The translations under genes and the position numbers were made by a program. A stretch of 64,000 nt of DNA from an uncultured Sterolibacterium sp. GTDB taxonomy: Bacteria; Pseudomonadota; Gammaproteobacteria; Burkholderiales; Rhodocyclaceae. The notes beneath the pieces were generated by a model. The model ran no database searches. It saw only the letters and a program-made list of their open reading frames with translations, and was not told the origin of the DNA. Location of the stretch: the NCBI GenBank assembly GCA_903904605.1, contig CAIVDC010000008.1, positions 62,001 through 126,000 of the forward strand, read 5' to 3'. The first letter of the stretch is position 1; every line of letters starts with the position of its first letter. Below are positions 1-8,120 of the stretch, one piece after another.

Positions 1-430
1 AACGCCTTCGAGCACGCCCGGGCTGGATGTCGCCGGCACCATCGGCGGGCAGGCCGGCGTCGGCATCGGCCAGACGCTGACCGCGACGACCGGCAACGCC
101 GCCGGGCTCACCCTCACCGTGAACGGAAGCGCCACAGGCTCCCGCGGCACGGTGGCCTACGCCTCCGGGATCGCCTCGCAACTGGCCACCTTGCTCACCA
201 ACATGACTTCCAGCACCGGCCTGATCGCCGACCGGACCAACAGCCTGCAGACCAGCATCACCAACATCGGCACCCAGACCACCCAGGTCAACGCCCGCCT
301 GGCCGCCATACAGGCCCAGTACCAACAGCAGTTTTCCTCGCTCGACACCTTGATGGCGAGCATGAGTCAGACCAGCACTTTCCTCACCCAGCAGATCACG
401 TCCCTGCAAAACAATCCGATCAAAATCTAG
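1..430 (+). CDS. fliD: Flagellar hook-associated protein 2 (filament cap), C-terminal part
   Basis: The gene is open at the left edge (first full codon at base 2) and ends at TAG 428-430, so only the last 142 residues are present. FliD forms the pentameric cap at the filament tip and helps incoming flagellin fold. The visible part has a Ser/Thr/Gly-rich stretch, then the typical FliD C-terminal region with IASQLATLLTNM and a long helix ending near QYQQQFSSLDTLMASM. It finishes with the TSTFLTQQITSLQNN-type tail usual in FliD. fliS and fliT follow at once, which is the standard fliDST order. The N-terminal half, the start and the promoter lie outside the window. Confidence 0.93.
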   Translation, partial: TPSSTPGLDVAGTIGGQAGVGIGQTLTATTGNAAGLTLTVNGSATGSRGTVAYASGIASQLATLLTNMTSSTGLIADRTNSLQTSITNIGTQTTQVNARLAAIQAQYQQQFSSLDTLMASMSQTSTFLTQQITSLQNNPIKI

Positions 431-445
431 CCAGTGGAGACTCCA

Positions 446-871
446 ATGCTCGCCAATCAAGGCAATCGCGCCATGGCCTACGCCAAAGTAGGCATGGAAA
501 CCGGCGTCATGGCCGCCGATGCGCACAAGCTGATCCTGATGCTGTTCGAAGGCGCGCTGCTGGCGATTTCCCGCGCCAGACTGCACCTCAAGCAGAAGGA
601 GATCGCCGAAAAGGGCCGGGCCGTTTCCCATGCCATCAACATCATCGGCAACGGCCTCAAGGCCAGCCTCGACGTGAAGGCGGGCGGCGATCTCGCCGAG
701 AAGCTCGCCGCGCTCTACGACTACATGTGCCAACGGCTGCTCGTCGCCAACATCGAGAACGACGATGCCGCGTTCAACGAGGTGAGCCTTCTGGTCTCCG
801 ACATCAAGAGCGCCTGGGAAGAAATAGCCGGGAATCCCGCCGTTCATCGCGCGAACCAGGCCGCCGCCTGA
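446..871 (+). CDS. fliS: Flagellar export chaperone FliS (flagellin chaperone)
   Basis: FliS binds the C-terminus of flagellin in the cytoplasm, prevents premature polymerisation and delivers it to FlhA. The 141-residue product has the family signature near the N-terminus (AYAKVGMETGVMAADAHKLILMLFEGAL), followed by a helical bundle. The ATG at 446 is preferred because GGAG (436-439) lies 6 bases upstream. An in-frame GTG at 434 would make a 145-residue form but overlaps that ribosome-binding site. The gene lies 15 bases after fliD and 8 bases before fliT, so the three are probably cotranscribed. Confidence 0.95.
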   Translation: MLANQGNRAMAYAKVGMETGVMAADAHKLILMLFEGALLAISRARLHLKQKEIAEKGRAVSHAINIIGNGLKASLDVKAGGDLAEKLAALYDYMCQRLLVANIENDDAAFNEVSLLVSDIKSAWEEIAGNPAVHRANQAAA

Positions 872-879
872 GCGCTACC

Positions 880-1209
880 ATGCTGTTCATGCCTACCCAG
901 ATAACGCTGTACGAAGAGATGAGCGCGCTGTCCGCCCAGATGGCGGAGGCTGCGCGCGCCACCGACTGGGACAAGCTGGTCTCGCTGGAGCGCGCGGTCG
1001 CCGTGCTGCGCGAAGCCCTGCGCAAGGATGAGGACAACAGCAACCTGTCCGAATCGGAACGGGAAATGAAGACGCGGCTGATCCAGCGCATCCTCGAAGA
1101 CGATGCCGAGGTCCGCCGCCACACCGAGCCGAAAATGGAACAGGTGCGCCAGTTCCTCGGCAGCGCCGCCAGGAAGAATCGTGTCGAGCGCGCCTACGGC
1201 GCCTCGTAG
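880..1209 (+). CDS. fliT: FliT-like flagellar chaperone
   Basis: Small (109 residues) all-helical, highly charged protein directly downstream of fliS. FliT-family proteins are cytoplasmic chaperones for the cap protein FliD. The sequence has the typical features: an N-terminal helix around ITLYEEMSALSAQMAEAARATDWDKLVSLE, then a basic helical C-terminal half. Sequence conservation in this family is low, so the call relies on length, predicted helices and the fliD-fliS-fliT order. ATG 880 is used; ATG 889 (MPTQ) is an alternative. The stop codon overlaps a palindromic repeat beginning at 1206. Confidence 0.8.
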   Translation: MLFMPTQITLYEEMSALSAQMAEAARATDWDKLVSLERAVAVLREALRKDEDNSNLSESEREMKTRLIQRILEDDAEVRRHTEPKMEQVRQFLGSAARKNRVERAYGAS

Positions 1210-1297
1210 GTCGGGCTTTAGCCCGACAGTCCCGCAGGAACTTCTCTCAGTCGTCGGGCTACCACCATGAAGGTGGTCCAGAGAAAGCCCGACCTAC
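1206..1297. repeat. REP-like palindromic element
   Basis: GTAGGTCGGGCTTT (1206-1219) is perfectly inverted as AAAGCCCGACCTAC (1284-1297). Between these arms lie smaller hairpins, GGGCTTTAGCCC at the left and ACCACCATGAAGGTGGT in the middle. A roughly 90-bp, GC-rich, nested palindrome between two genes is typical of bacterial REP/BIME elements. It overlaps the last codons of fliT and fills the whole fliT-fliK2 gap, so it could stabilise or attenuate mRNA here. Whether other copies exist in the genome is not visible. Confidence 0.7.
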
Positions 1298-1313
1298 CAA
1301 GCCAGCCACGGCC

Positions 1314-2753
1314 ATGGCCCTGATTCCTTCCGACGCCGGCCTGCGCCTGCGCCAGCCCGGGGAAAACGCCCTGCTGCCGCTGGCCCGGCTGCAGGAGATC
1401 CCCGCCGACCTGCCCGGCTTGCGCCAGGGACAGAGCTTCACCGCCAGCATCCAGGAAGTCCTGCCCGACAACACTTATCGCGCGCTGGTCGCCGGCAGCA
1501 GCGTCACCCTGTCCCTGCCCGAGGCGGCCAAGGCCGGCGACACGCTCGAACTGGTCGTCCTGGACCGTACCCCCAGGACCATCGTCGCGCAACTCGCGCA
1601 GCAGGACGGCAGTGCCGCCACCGAAACCGGGCAGGGCGTCACCCTGAGCCGCGCCGCGCAGCTGATCGGCACCCTGCTCACGGCCGAACTGCCCGACTTG
1701 CGCCTGGGCCAGAAGTTCACCGCCAGGATCACGGAAGTCCTGCAAAACAACACCTACAAGATGCAGGTCGACGGCAGGAGCGTCACCCTGTCGCTGCCGG
1801 AGCCGGTTGCGGTCGGCGACACCCTCGACCTGGTGGTCATCGACCGCTCGCCTGCGACCACCCTCGTCCGGGTAGCCGAGCAGCCCGCCGCGGCGGGCGC
1901 CGCGGCAGCGGCGGCCGAGCCCTACCCCTACAGCAAGCTGAGCAGCGTCGGACAGATGATCGGCGCGCTGGTCACGCCGGAAGGCGAGTCTCCGCCGGCC
2001 GCGCCCTTGAACCGGGGCGAGCCGCTCCTGGCCCAGGCGCCGCAAAGCGGCGCCGAACTGGCGCCGGTCCTGGCCAAGGCGGTGGTCCAGAGCGGCCTGT
2101 TCTATGAAGCGCACCAGGCGCAGTGGGTGGCCGGCAAGCTGCCGCTCGCCGCGTTGCTCGAGGAGCCGCAGGGACAGCAATCCCTGCCCGCGACCCTCGC
2201 CCAGCACGCGCAGAGCGCCGCCGGACGCCCGCAGGAAATGCCGGCGCCCGGCCTCGAACCGGGACGCAGCCCGGCAGCGACGACTGCGGCCAGTGCCACC
2301 GCTACGGCCACGGCTACTGCAACGGCCGCTGCTGCGGCCACGGCGCCGGCCACGGATGCCGCCAGGCCTGCGGCCGAGGCCATGCCCGAAGCGCTGCGGC
2401 CGCTGGTCCAGCAGCAGCTGGACGCCGCCGCCACCCAGCGCCTGCTCTGGCACGGGGAAGTCTGGCCGGGGCAAACCATGGAATGGCGGGTCGAACATGA
2501 CCAGTCCGGCGGCGGCGGTTCCGCCGCGGACGGCGAGGCTCGCTGGAAGACCACGCTGAGTCTGTCCACCCCGCGCCTGGGCGAAGTCCGGGCGGCCATC
2601 CAGCTTTCCGGCGGCGGCGTCAGGATCGCGCTGGCCACGTCCGTCGACGCCAGCGCCAACGACCTGCGCGGCGCGACGCCGGCACTGGGCCAAGCCCTGG
2701 CATCCGCCGGCGTCCCCCTGCTCGGCATTTCGGTGAAGCATGATGAAGAGTGA
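1314..2753 (+). CDS. Second FliK-like flagellar hook-length control protein
   Basis: The 479-residue protein has a FliK-type C-terminal domain: after LRPLVQQQLD it continues through QRLLWHGEVWPGQ and a beta-rich section (TLSLSTPRLGEVRAAIQL) to GVPLLGISVKH. FliK proteins measure hook length and switch export specificity by touching FlhB. The N-terminal part holds two tandem copies of a roughly 60-residue module (about residues 35-95 and 127-187; both carry QEVLPDNTY- or TEVLQNNTY-like and SVTLSLPE segments). An Ala/Thr-rich spacer lies around residues 320-355. It is distinct from the main fliK at 35708. The start ATG 1314 has no strong ribosome-binding site, and the REP-like element lies just upstream. 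The stop overlaps the next gene by 14 bases. Confidence 0.8.
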   Translation: MALIPSDAGLRLRQPGENALLPLARLQEIPADLPGLRQGQSFTASIQEVLPDNTYRALVAGSSVTLSLPEAAKAGDTLELVVLDRTPRTIVAQLAQQDGSAATETGQGVTLSRAAQLIGTLLTAELPDLRLGQKFTARITEVLQNNTYKMQVDGRSVTLSLPEPVAVGDTLDLVVIDRSPATTLVRVAEQPAAAGAAAAAAEPYPYSKLSSVGQMIGALVTPEGESPPAAPLNRGEPLLAQAPQSGAELAPVLAKAVVQSGLFYEAHQAQWVAGKLPLAALLEEPQGQQSLPATLAQHAQSAAGRPQEMPAPGLEPGRSPAATTAASATATATATATAAAAATAPATDAARPAAEAMPEALRPLVQQQLDAAATQRLLWHGEVWPGQTMEWRVEHDQSGGGGSAADGEARWKTTLSLSTPRLGEVRAAIQLSGGGVRIALATSVDASANDLRGATPALGQALASAGVPLLGISVKHDEE

Positions 2754-3018
2754 GGAGGAGCGCTCGCTCGCCGTTGCCCTGGCCTACGCGCCGGGCAGTG
2801 CCGCGCCGCGCGTGGTGGCGAAGGGACGCGGACTGATCGCCGAGGAAATCATCCGGCGGGCGAAGGAGCACGGCGTCTTCGTGCATCAATCGCCGGAGCT
2901 CGTCACCCTGCTGATGCAGGTCGATCTGGACGCCAACATCCCGCCGCAGCTGTATATCGCCGTGGCCGAACTGCTGGTCTGGCTCTACCGGGTCGAGGGA
3001 AGAACCCTGTCCGTCTGA
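2740..3018 (+). CDS. FlhB C-terminal-domain paralog (FlhB2/FhlB-type export switch protein)
   Basis: The 92-residue protein matches the cytoplasmic C-terminal subdomain of FlhB, the export-specificity switch, and has no membrane part. Its LAVALAYAPGSAAPRVVAKG aligns with the segment just after the NPTH cleavage site in full-length FlhB. The later PPQLYIAVAELLVWLYRVEG aligns with PAQLYTAVAEVMAYVYQLHQ of FlhB at 62657-63805. It lacks the NPTH autocleavage motif, so it resembles the pre-cleaved fragment. It overlaps the end of the second fliK-like gene by 14 bases. A FliK-like and an FlhB-CC-like protein made together suggests a matched accessory pair for hook-length switching. ATG 2743 is an alternative start. 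Confidence 0.85.
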   Translation: MMKSEEERSLAVALAYAPGSAAPRVVAKGRGLIAEEIIRRAKEHGVFVHQSPELVTLLMQVDLDANIPPQLYIAVAELLVWLYRVEGRTLSV

Positions 3019-3087
3019 AAGACGGAAATTTGCCTGCACGGCGACATCGATTAAACTGGCGCCTCAACCTGGAGAACGAGCTTAGGC

Positions 3088-3882
3088 ATGGAAGAATACG
3101 CGGCAGATCAGCAGAGCCCGCTCCTCGCGGGCGATGACTATAACGGCAGGTTCCAGGTCCGCTCGAAGACGGAGATTCTTTCGATACTGCGCGGCCTGCT
3201 GGAGCAGTGCGCGCTGATCACCTTCTATTTCAACCAGGGCAGCGACTTTCTCCTGACCAGGCTGGTCGACATTTCGGCCGATGGCAATTCCCTGGTGTTC
3301 GATTACGGCGGCGATCCGGAGACGAGCCGGCGCATGCTCGGCGCCGACCATATCGAGTGCGTCTCGAGCAAGGAAAAAATCAGGATCCAGTTCGCCCTGG
3401 CGGGCGTCCAGCCGCTCCGCTTCGAAGGCCGCGAAGCCTATTCGAGCAAGCTGCCGGTCACGCTGGTGCGCCTGCAGCGGCGCGAAGACTTCCGGCTGGA
3501 GACCCCGCTGGCCAATCCCATCCTGTGCGAGATACCGCTTGCGAAAAGGGATGGCGCGCCCGGCAACATCATCGCCACGCTGGTGGACATCAGCGGCGGC
3601 GGCATCGGCTTGATGAACATTCCGCCCGACGAGACCGATCTCGTCGTCGATGCCGAATTCCCCGACGTGCACTTCAACCTGCCCAAGATCGGCCTGGTGG
3701 TCGCCACCATGCGCGTCCTCTACACCTACAACGTGCCCCTGCCCAACGGCAAGATCCAGCAGCGCGCCGGCTGTCAATTCATCAATCTGCCCGGGTCGAT
3801 GATCAACATGATCCGGCGCTACATCATCCAGGTGGAACGCGAGCGCAAGTCCCGCGAGAATCCGACCCGGGCACTCGGCTGA
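3088..3882 (+). CDS. ycgR: Flagellar brake protein YcgR (c-di-GMP-binding PilZ protein)
   Basis: YcgR binds cyclic di-GMP and interacts with the motor to slow flagellar rotation. The 264-residue protein has the two-domain layout: an N-terminal YcgR domain (about residues 20-125, including FYFNQGSDFLLTRLVDI) and a C-terminal PilZ domain. The PilZ ligand motifs are visible as RREDFR (RxxxR-type) and, 30-40 residues later, DISGGGIGL (D/NxSxxG). It follows the flhB-like gene by 69 bases in the same direction and ends 6 bases before the convergent ATP-grasp fusion gene. No clear sigma-28 promoter was found upstream. Confidence 0.92.
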   Translation: MEEYAADQQSPLLAGDDYNGRFQVRSKTEILSILRGLLEQCALITFYFNQGSDFLLTRLVDISADGNSLVFDYGGDPETSRRMLGADHIECVSSKEKIRIQFALAGVQPLRFEGREAYSSKLPVTLVRLQRREDFRLETPLANPILCEIPLAKRDGAPGNIIATLVDISGGGIGLMNIPPDETDLVVDAEFPDVHFNLPKIGLVVATMRVLYTYNVPLPNGKIQQRAGCQFINLPGSMINMIRRYIIQVERERKSRENPTRALG

Positions 3883-3888
3883 CCCGAC

Positions 3889-6645
3889 CTACGACCGCAG
3901 GCCCGAGCGGATGATCAGGGCGGTCTTGTCCAGTGCCGCCAGCGCCCTCCCGATCACCCGGTCGCCGTTGCCGGCACCGGCTTCGATGACCAGACGCGCA
4001 CTGGCACAGAGGCGGAGTGCGGAAACGGCCTTGCCGTCGCGCGAGCCGCAGAGGACCGGCTTGCCCAATTGGCAACGCAGGCTGGCGAGTTCATCTACCA
4101 GGCCGCAAGACGACAGGTCCGCCTGCAGCAGCCGATACACCTGCGCCGTCTCGTCCAGACCCAGGGCCCGCTTCCCGGCGCCGCTTTCGGGATGGTAAAG
4201 AACAAAGGGAAAGATCGTCTGAATGCCGTCCCAGCCGGACGACCCGGCCAGCGGACGGCGATCCAGTGCCGGCACCGGCAGCGGCTCGAAAAGCGGATCC
4301 GAGATCAGGCGATCCCCGACGGCCCGGGCAAAGGCCCGCAGGAAAGTTTCGACCGCACGCGCAGGCAACTCGCGAAACGCCCGCAGTTCCTGCAAAGCCG
4401 CTTCCCAGCGCAGGAGCAAGCCGAAATTGGCGACTTCGTCGAGCGCCGCCGCCGGCTTCCAGCCTTGCGGCCAGTCGGCGCGGCTGGAGTAGTCGGTCAG
4501 GGCGCGCGGCAGCGGCCGCCCCAGCAGCCTGCGCGCGCGCGCCGAGGGAATCAGTAGCGCGCCGGCGAAACTCGGCCCGGTCAGGAACTTCGACCCGGTC
4601 AACGCCACCATGTAACCCTGCTCCAGATACGCGCGCAGAGTCTGCGGCCCAATCCGGAACTGGCAGGCATCGACCAGGACATCGACCTTGTCTGGCAGAT
4701 GCTGCGCCAGTTGCGAAACAAACGCGGCGCTCGGCGCGATCAAGCCGGTCTTCGATTGGTCGACCAGGGTCAGGAGAACGCGCCTGCCCGTCTGCCCCGC
4801 CTGCGCCACCCGGGCCGCGAACTCCGCATCCCGTGCCGACGCGTCGCGCAGGCTTCCATCGGCATGCCGCAGCGCGACGGTGACGACTTCGAGCACGCTG
4901 CTGCCGTCGATCACCAAGCCTTTGGCGACCGCCGCCCCGAGCGCCGCCAGGCTGCTGAAGTGGCGGCCGGCCAGCGCCTCGGGCACACCGCTGCCGGTTT
5001 CCGCCGGATCGACCATGACCGCGAGCGTGGGCAAGACTTCGTCGCCGCCTGCCAGCTGGGCCGCAATCAGGTGCAGATCGGTGCCCGATGCGGCAAAAAC
5101 GATCTCGACGCCGGCGGAAGCCGGAATCCCGCACAAGGCCAGCAATTCGCGCCGGATGCGCTCGAGCTCATCGGCATAGATGAGCGCGTGCGGCGTGTGT
5201 GCCGCACTCGCCGCGGAGATCCTGTCGCGGAGTCGGTCGGCGGCGGCAAAACCCGCCTCGGAGATAATCGATGCCGTCGACGAGCCGAAGGCCGCCAGTT
5301 CCGGATCGGGCCGGGCAAGGCAGGCGCTGCCGCCGGAATCGGGCGCGATGCGGGCATCGCCGCCGGCCAGAAGCAGCTGCGCCGTCGGCGGCAGCGCGGA
5401 GGGCGCGGGCTCTGGCGCGGCCCGCCGCTTCGCCGCGGACAGCATCTCGCGAAAGGCGGCAAACACCTTCTGCGTCTGGGCCTTCTTGTAGGGAAATATT
5501 TCGGCCGGATCCATCGCGTGGACGACGGCGCCGGTGTCCACCTCGAACACCAGCAATTGCCCATCGGCCGTTTCGGCGCAATCGATGACCAGGTAGTCGA
5601 GGCCGAGGCGCTCGTCGATCGCAGCGAACGCCGCCTTATGCCTGTGCCCGAAGTCCGCGTCGAAGCGGCTCATGAAAGCTTCTTCCTCGGCTCGCTTCTC
5701 GGCACTGTCGCTCATGCCGGCGTTCAGGTAATGGATCATCCAGTGCAGGGAGATGCCCATATGGACGGCGTACGGGCTGCCGTCGATCAGGACCACCCGA
5801 TACTTCCGGTACTGTCCGTCCGGCCCGCGATAATCGATGAAGCGGGAAACATAGAATTCGCGCTCGGGCCGGCTCTCCAGGTAGGCGCCGATCGCCGCCG
5901 GATCATCCAGTTTCATCAGTCCCCGGCCGGCATGGGAGTCGATCGGCCGGACGATGATCGGGAATCGGCCGACATCAGGCAGAGCGCCGATCGGCAGCTC
6001 GGCGCGGGCCAGTTGCTCGAGGATCGGCCTGGCGGCTCTCGCCGATGCCGGCATGAGCACCCCCGGTGCCGAGGCGAGCTTGGCCGAGGCGCCCTCGCGC
6101 GAGGTCCACAGGGTTCTCTCGGGCCGGTTCACCACCGGGCGCGGCCAGGTGCCGATGGCCTCCTCGATCTGCGCGAGCAAAGGACGCGTGCGATCGGATT
6201 CGCCGATGGCGACAAACAGCACGTCATGCTCGGGCAGCGCCGGGGGCAAGGCCAGTTCCGGCGATACGTAGAGCATGTCGAGCGCGACGTCGGAACCCGG
6301 CAGGAGAAAATCCAGGGGCGTATTGGTCATGAAATCGCCCGGTGCCATCAGCGCGAGCAGCCTGACGCCGGTCTCGCCGCTGTCCGCCGGCAGGCGATAA
6401 AGCGGCTGGATCGCCAGCGCCTGCGCCTGGACCTCCAGCGCGATGTCGACCTGCCCGTGGAGCTGCAATATCGTCGAAAGATCCATCAGGGCGATGGCGT
6501 CGTTCGGATTGGCCGTCGCACGCGCCATCAGACGCTCACCCAGAGGCCTGAGATCGACTCCGGAAAACGCCATGGTCATCAGCTTCGCCTGGCCGATCAG
6601 CGGCTCGCCATCGCCCGATTTATCGTCCTGTTGCGCGAAATTCAT
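3889..6645 (-). CDS. TPR / ATP-grasp ligase / PLP-dependent enzyme fusion protein
   Basis: This 918-residue protein appears to join three parts. Residues about 35-85 look like a TPR-type helical hairpin. Residues about 140-402 form a RimK/glutathione-synthetase-like ATP-grasp region with IVRPIDSHAGRGL (231-243), VSRFIDYR (266-273), KYR (281-283) and the metal-binding-type FEVD (367-370). Residues about 450-860 look like a fold-type I PLP enzyme: ASGTDLHL near 520, VLVDACQFRIG with the probable pyridine-binding Asp659, and LTGSKFLTGP with the probable Schiff-base Lys686. Its start overlaps the decarboxylase stop by one base (TGATG), implying translational coupling. The ATP-grasp part is paralogous to that at 15673-17841. 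Substrate and product are unknown; an amide- or peptide-forming ligase acting with PLP chemistry is inference. Confidence 0.8.
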   Translation of the reverse strand: MNFAQQDDKSGDGEPLIGQAKLMTMAFSGVDLRPLGERLMARATANPNDAIALMDLSTILQLHGQVDIALEVQAQALAIQPLYRLPADSGETGVRLLALMAPGDFMTNTPLDFLLPGSDVALDMLYVSPELALPPALPEHDVLFVAIGESDRTRPLLAQIEEAIGTWPRPVVNRPERTLWTSREGASAKLASAPGVLMPASARAARPILEQLARAELPIGALPDVGRFPIIVRPIDSHAGRGLMKLDDPAAIGAYLESRPEREFYVSRFIDYRGPDGQYRKYRVVLIDGSPYAVHMGISLHWMIHYLNAGMSDSAEKRAEEEAFMSRFDADFGHRHKAAFAAIDERLGLDYLVIDCAETADGQLLVFEVDTGAVVHAMDPAEIFPYKKAQTQKVFAAFREMLSAAKRRAAPEPAPSALPPTAQLLLAGGDARIAPDSGGSACLARPDPELAAFGSSTASIISEAGFAAADRLRDRISAASAAHTPHALIYADELERIRRELLALCGIPASAGVEIVFAASGTDLHLIAAQLAGGDEVLPTLAVMVDPAETGSGVPEALAGRHFSSLAALGAAVAKGLVIDGSSVLEVVTVALRHADGSLRDASARDAEFAARVAQAGQTGRRVLLTLVDQSKTGLIAPSAAFVSQLAQHLPDKVDVLVDACQFRIGPQTLRAYLEQGYMVALTGSKFLTGPSFAGALLIPSARARRLLGRPLPRALTDYSSRADWPQGWKPAAALDEVANFGLLLRWEAALQELRAFRELPARAVETFLRAFARAVGDRLISDPLFEPLPVPALDRRPLAGSSGWDGIQTIFPFVLYHPESGAGKRALGLDETAQVYRLLQADLSSCGLVDELASLRCQLGKPVLCGSRDGKAVSALRLCASARLVIEAGAGNGDRVIGRALAALDKTALIIRSGLRS

Positions 6646-8102
6646 CAGAGGGAAACCCGGGTTTTCCCGAAGGCCAGCGTCGCCGCCAGCAGGGCGTCGA
6701 TGTCGCCCGAACGGGTGCGATGATTGACGATCGCGGCACGAATCGCCAGATGGCCGGCGACGGTGGTCGTGGAAGGGGCGGCGATGCCCGACTCCTGCAA
6801 GGCGATCACGATCTCCGCATTGACCCGGTCGGCACCGGCAGCGTCAAGGCCGGGGCAGCGGTAGCGAAAGCAGACGATGTTGAGCGAGACCGGCGCCAGG
6901 AGTTCCAACTCGGGCAGGGCCTCGATCCGCCGGCCCAGGTACCGGGCCAGTTCGCAGGTCCTGGCGATGCTCCGGCCGAGTCGCCCGGCGCCATAGACCT
7001 TGATCGTGAACCAGGTCTTGAGCGCCCGGAAGCCGCGCGACAGATCGGGTCCGAGATCGCAAGGCCACGGCGAACCGGCCGCCATGCCGCGGCTCTCCCG
7101 CTTCAGGTAGGCCGTTTCGGCGGCGAAAGTGTCTTCCAGGCGGCGGCCGTCCCGGGCCAGGACAAATCCCGCGTCGTAGGGCACCTGACCCCATTTGTGG
7201 AAGTCGAAGGCGATCGAATCGGCCTCGCCGATGCCTTCGAGGCGCGGCGCAATTTCCGGCGCCAGCATGGCCAGCGCCCCGTAGGCGCCATCGACGTGAA
7301 ACCAGAGCCCCTGCGCCCGGGCGAGGCGGCCGATGGCGGCGAGATCGTCGATGGCGCCGACATCGACCGAGCCTGCCGTCGCGGCGATAAAGAAGGGCCG
7401 GAAGCCGGCGCGGCGATCGGCCCGAATCGCGGCTTCGAGCGCGGCGACATCCATCTCGTAGCGATCATTCATCGGCACCAGGCGGAGCAGGTCGGCGCCG
7501 ATGCCGGCGATATCCATGGCCTTGGCAATGCAGCCGTGGGCGCCGCTCGAGGCATAGGCCGCAAGACGCCCGTCGCAGGCCGCCAGGCCGCCGCGGCGCA
7601 CGGCCTGGCCGAGGGCCGCGGTCCTGGCGACGAGTACGCCGATCAGATTGGCCATCGAGGTGCCGGTGACGAACAGGCCGCCCGCGCTGTCGGGAAAACC
7701 GAACAGATCCCGGACCCATTCGACCACCTGCCGTTCGACCGCGATCGGGATCTGATCCCGCCCGCCGAGATTGGCATTGAGGCCGGCGGCCAGCATCTCG
7801 GCCAGCATCCCGACCGGAGTCCCGCCGCCATGGACCCAGCCCATGAAGCCCGGATGGGCGTTGCCGACGGCGTAGGGAAGAATATCCTTCATGAAGGTCC
7901 GATGCACCGCCGCCAGGTCCGTCGGCCCGCGGGGCAATGCTTCGTGGAAGGCATCCCGGACCGGCTGCGGGATAGGCTGCCAGACGGGACGCTCGCGCAG
8001 ATGCTCGAGGTAATCGAACATGTCGTCGAGCATGACATGGCCCTGGGCCCGGAGGTCCTGCCAATCCTCAGGATCGAGCGTTTCCTGATCTGTCTCGCGC
8101 AT
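6645..8102 (-). CDS. PLP-dependent group II amino-acid decarboxylase
   Basis: The family removes the carboxyl group of aromatic or acidic amino acids, or of similar substrates, to give amines. The 485-residue protein shows the landmarks: NAHPGFMGWVHGG near 81-93, GTSMANLIGV around 147 (phosphate binding), HVDGAYGA with Asp271 (pyridine nitrogen) and DFHKWGQVPYDAG with the PLP-binding Lys303. Substrate cannot be read from sequence. It is the middle gene of a minus-strand operon: 18 bases after the oxidoreductase and overlapping the ATP-grasp/PLP fusion start by one base. The arrangement suggests it supplies an amine or decarboxylated intermediate to that enzyme (inference). Confidence 0.9.
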   Translation of the reverse strand: MRETDQETLDPEDWQDLRAQGHVMLDDMFDYLEHLRERPVWQPIPQPVRDAFHEALPRGPTDLAAVHRTFMKDILPYAVGNAHPGFMGWVHGGGTPVGMLAEMLAAGLNANLGGRDQIPIAVERQVVEWVRDLFGFPDSAGGLFVTGTSMANLIGVLVARTAALGQAVRRGGLAACDGRLAAYASSGAHGCIAKAMDIAGIGADLLRLVPMNDRYEMDVAALEAAIRADRRAGFRPFFIAATAGSVDVGAIDDLAAIGRLARAQGLWFHVDGAYGALAMLAPEIAPRLEGIGEADSIAFDFHKWGQVPYDAGFVLARDGRRLEDTFAAETAYLKRESRGMAAGSPWPCDLGPDLSRGFRALKTWFTIKVYGAGRLGRSIARTCELARYLGRRIEALPELELLAPVSLNIVCFRYRCPGLDAAGADRVNAEIVIALQESGIAAPSTTTVAGHLAIRAAIVNHRTRSGDIDALLAATLAFGKTRVSL

Positions 8103-8120
8103 GGCCGGCGCTGCGAAAAA

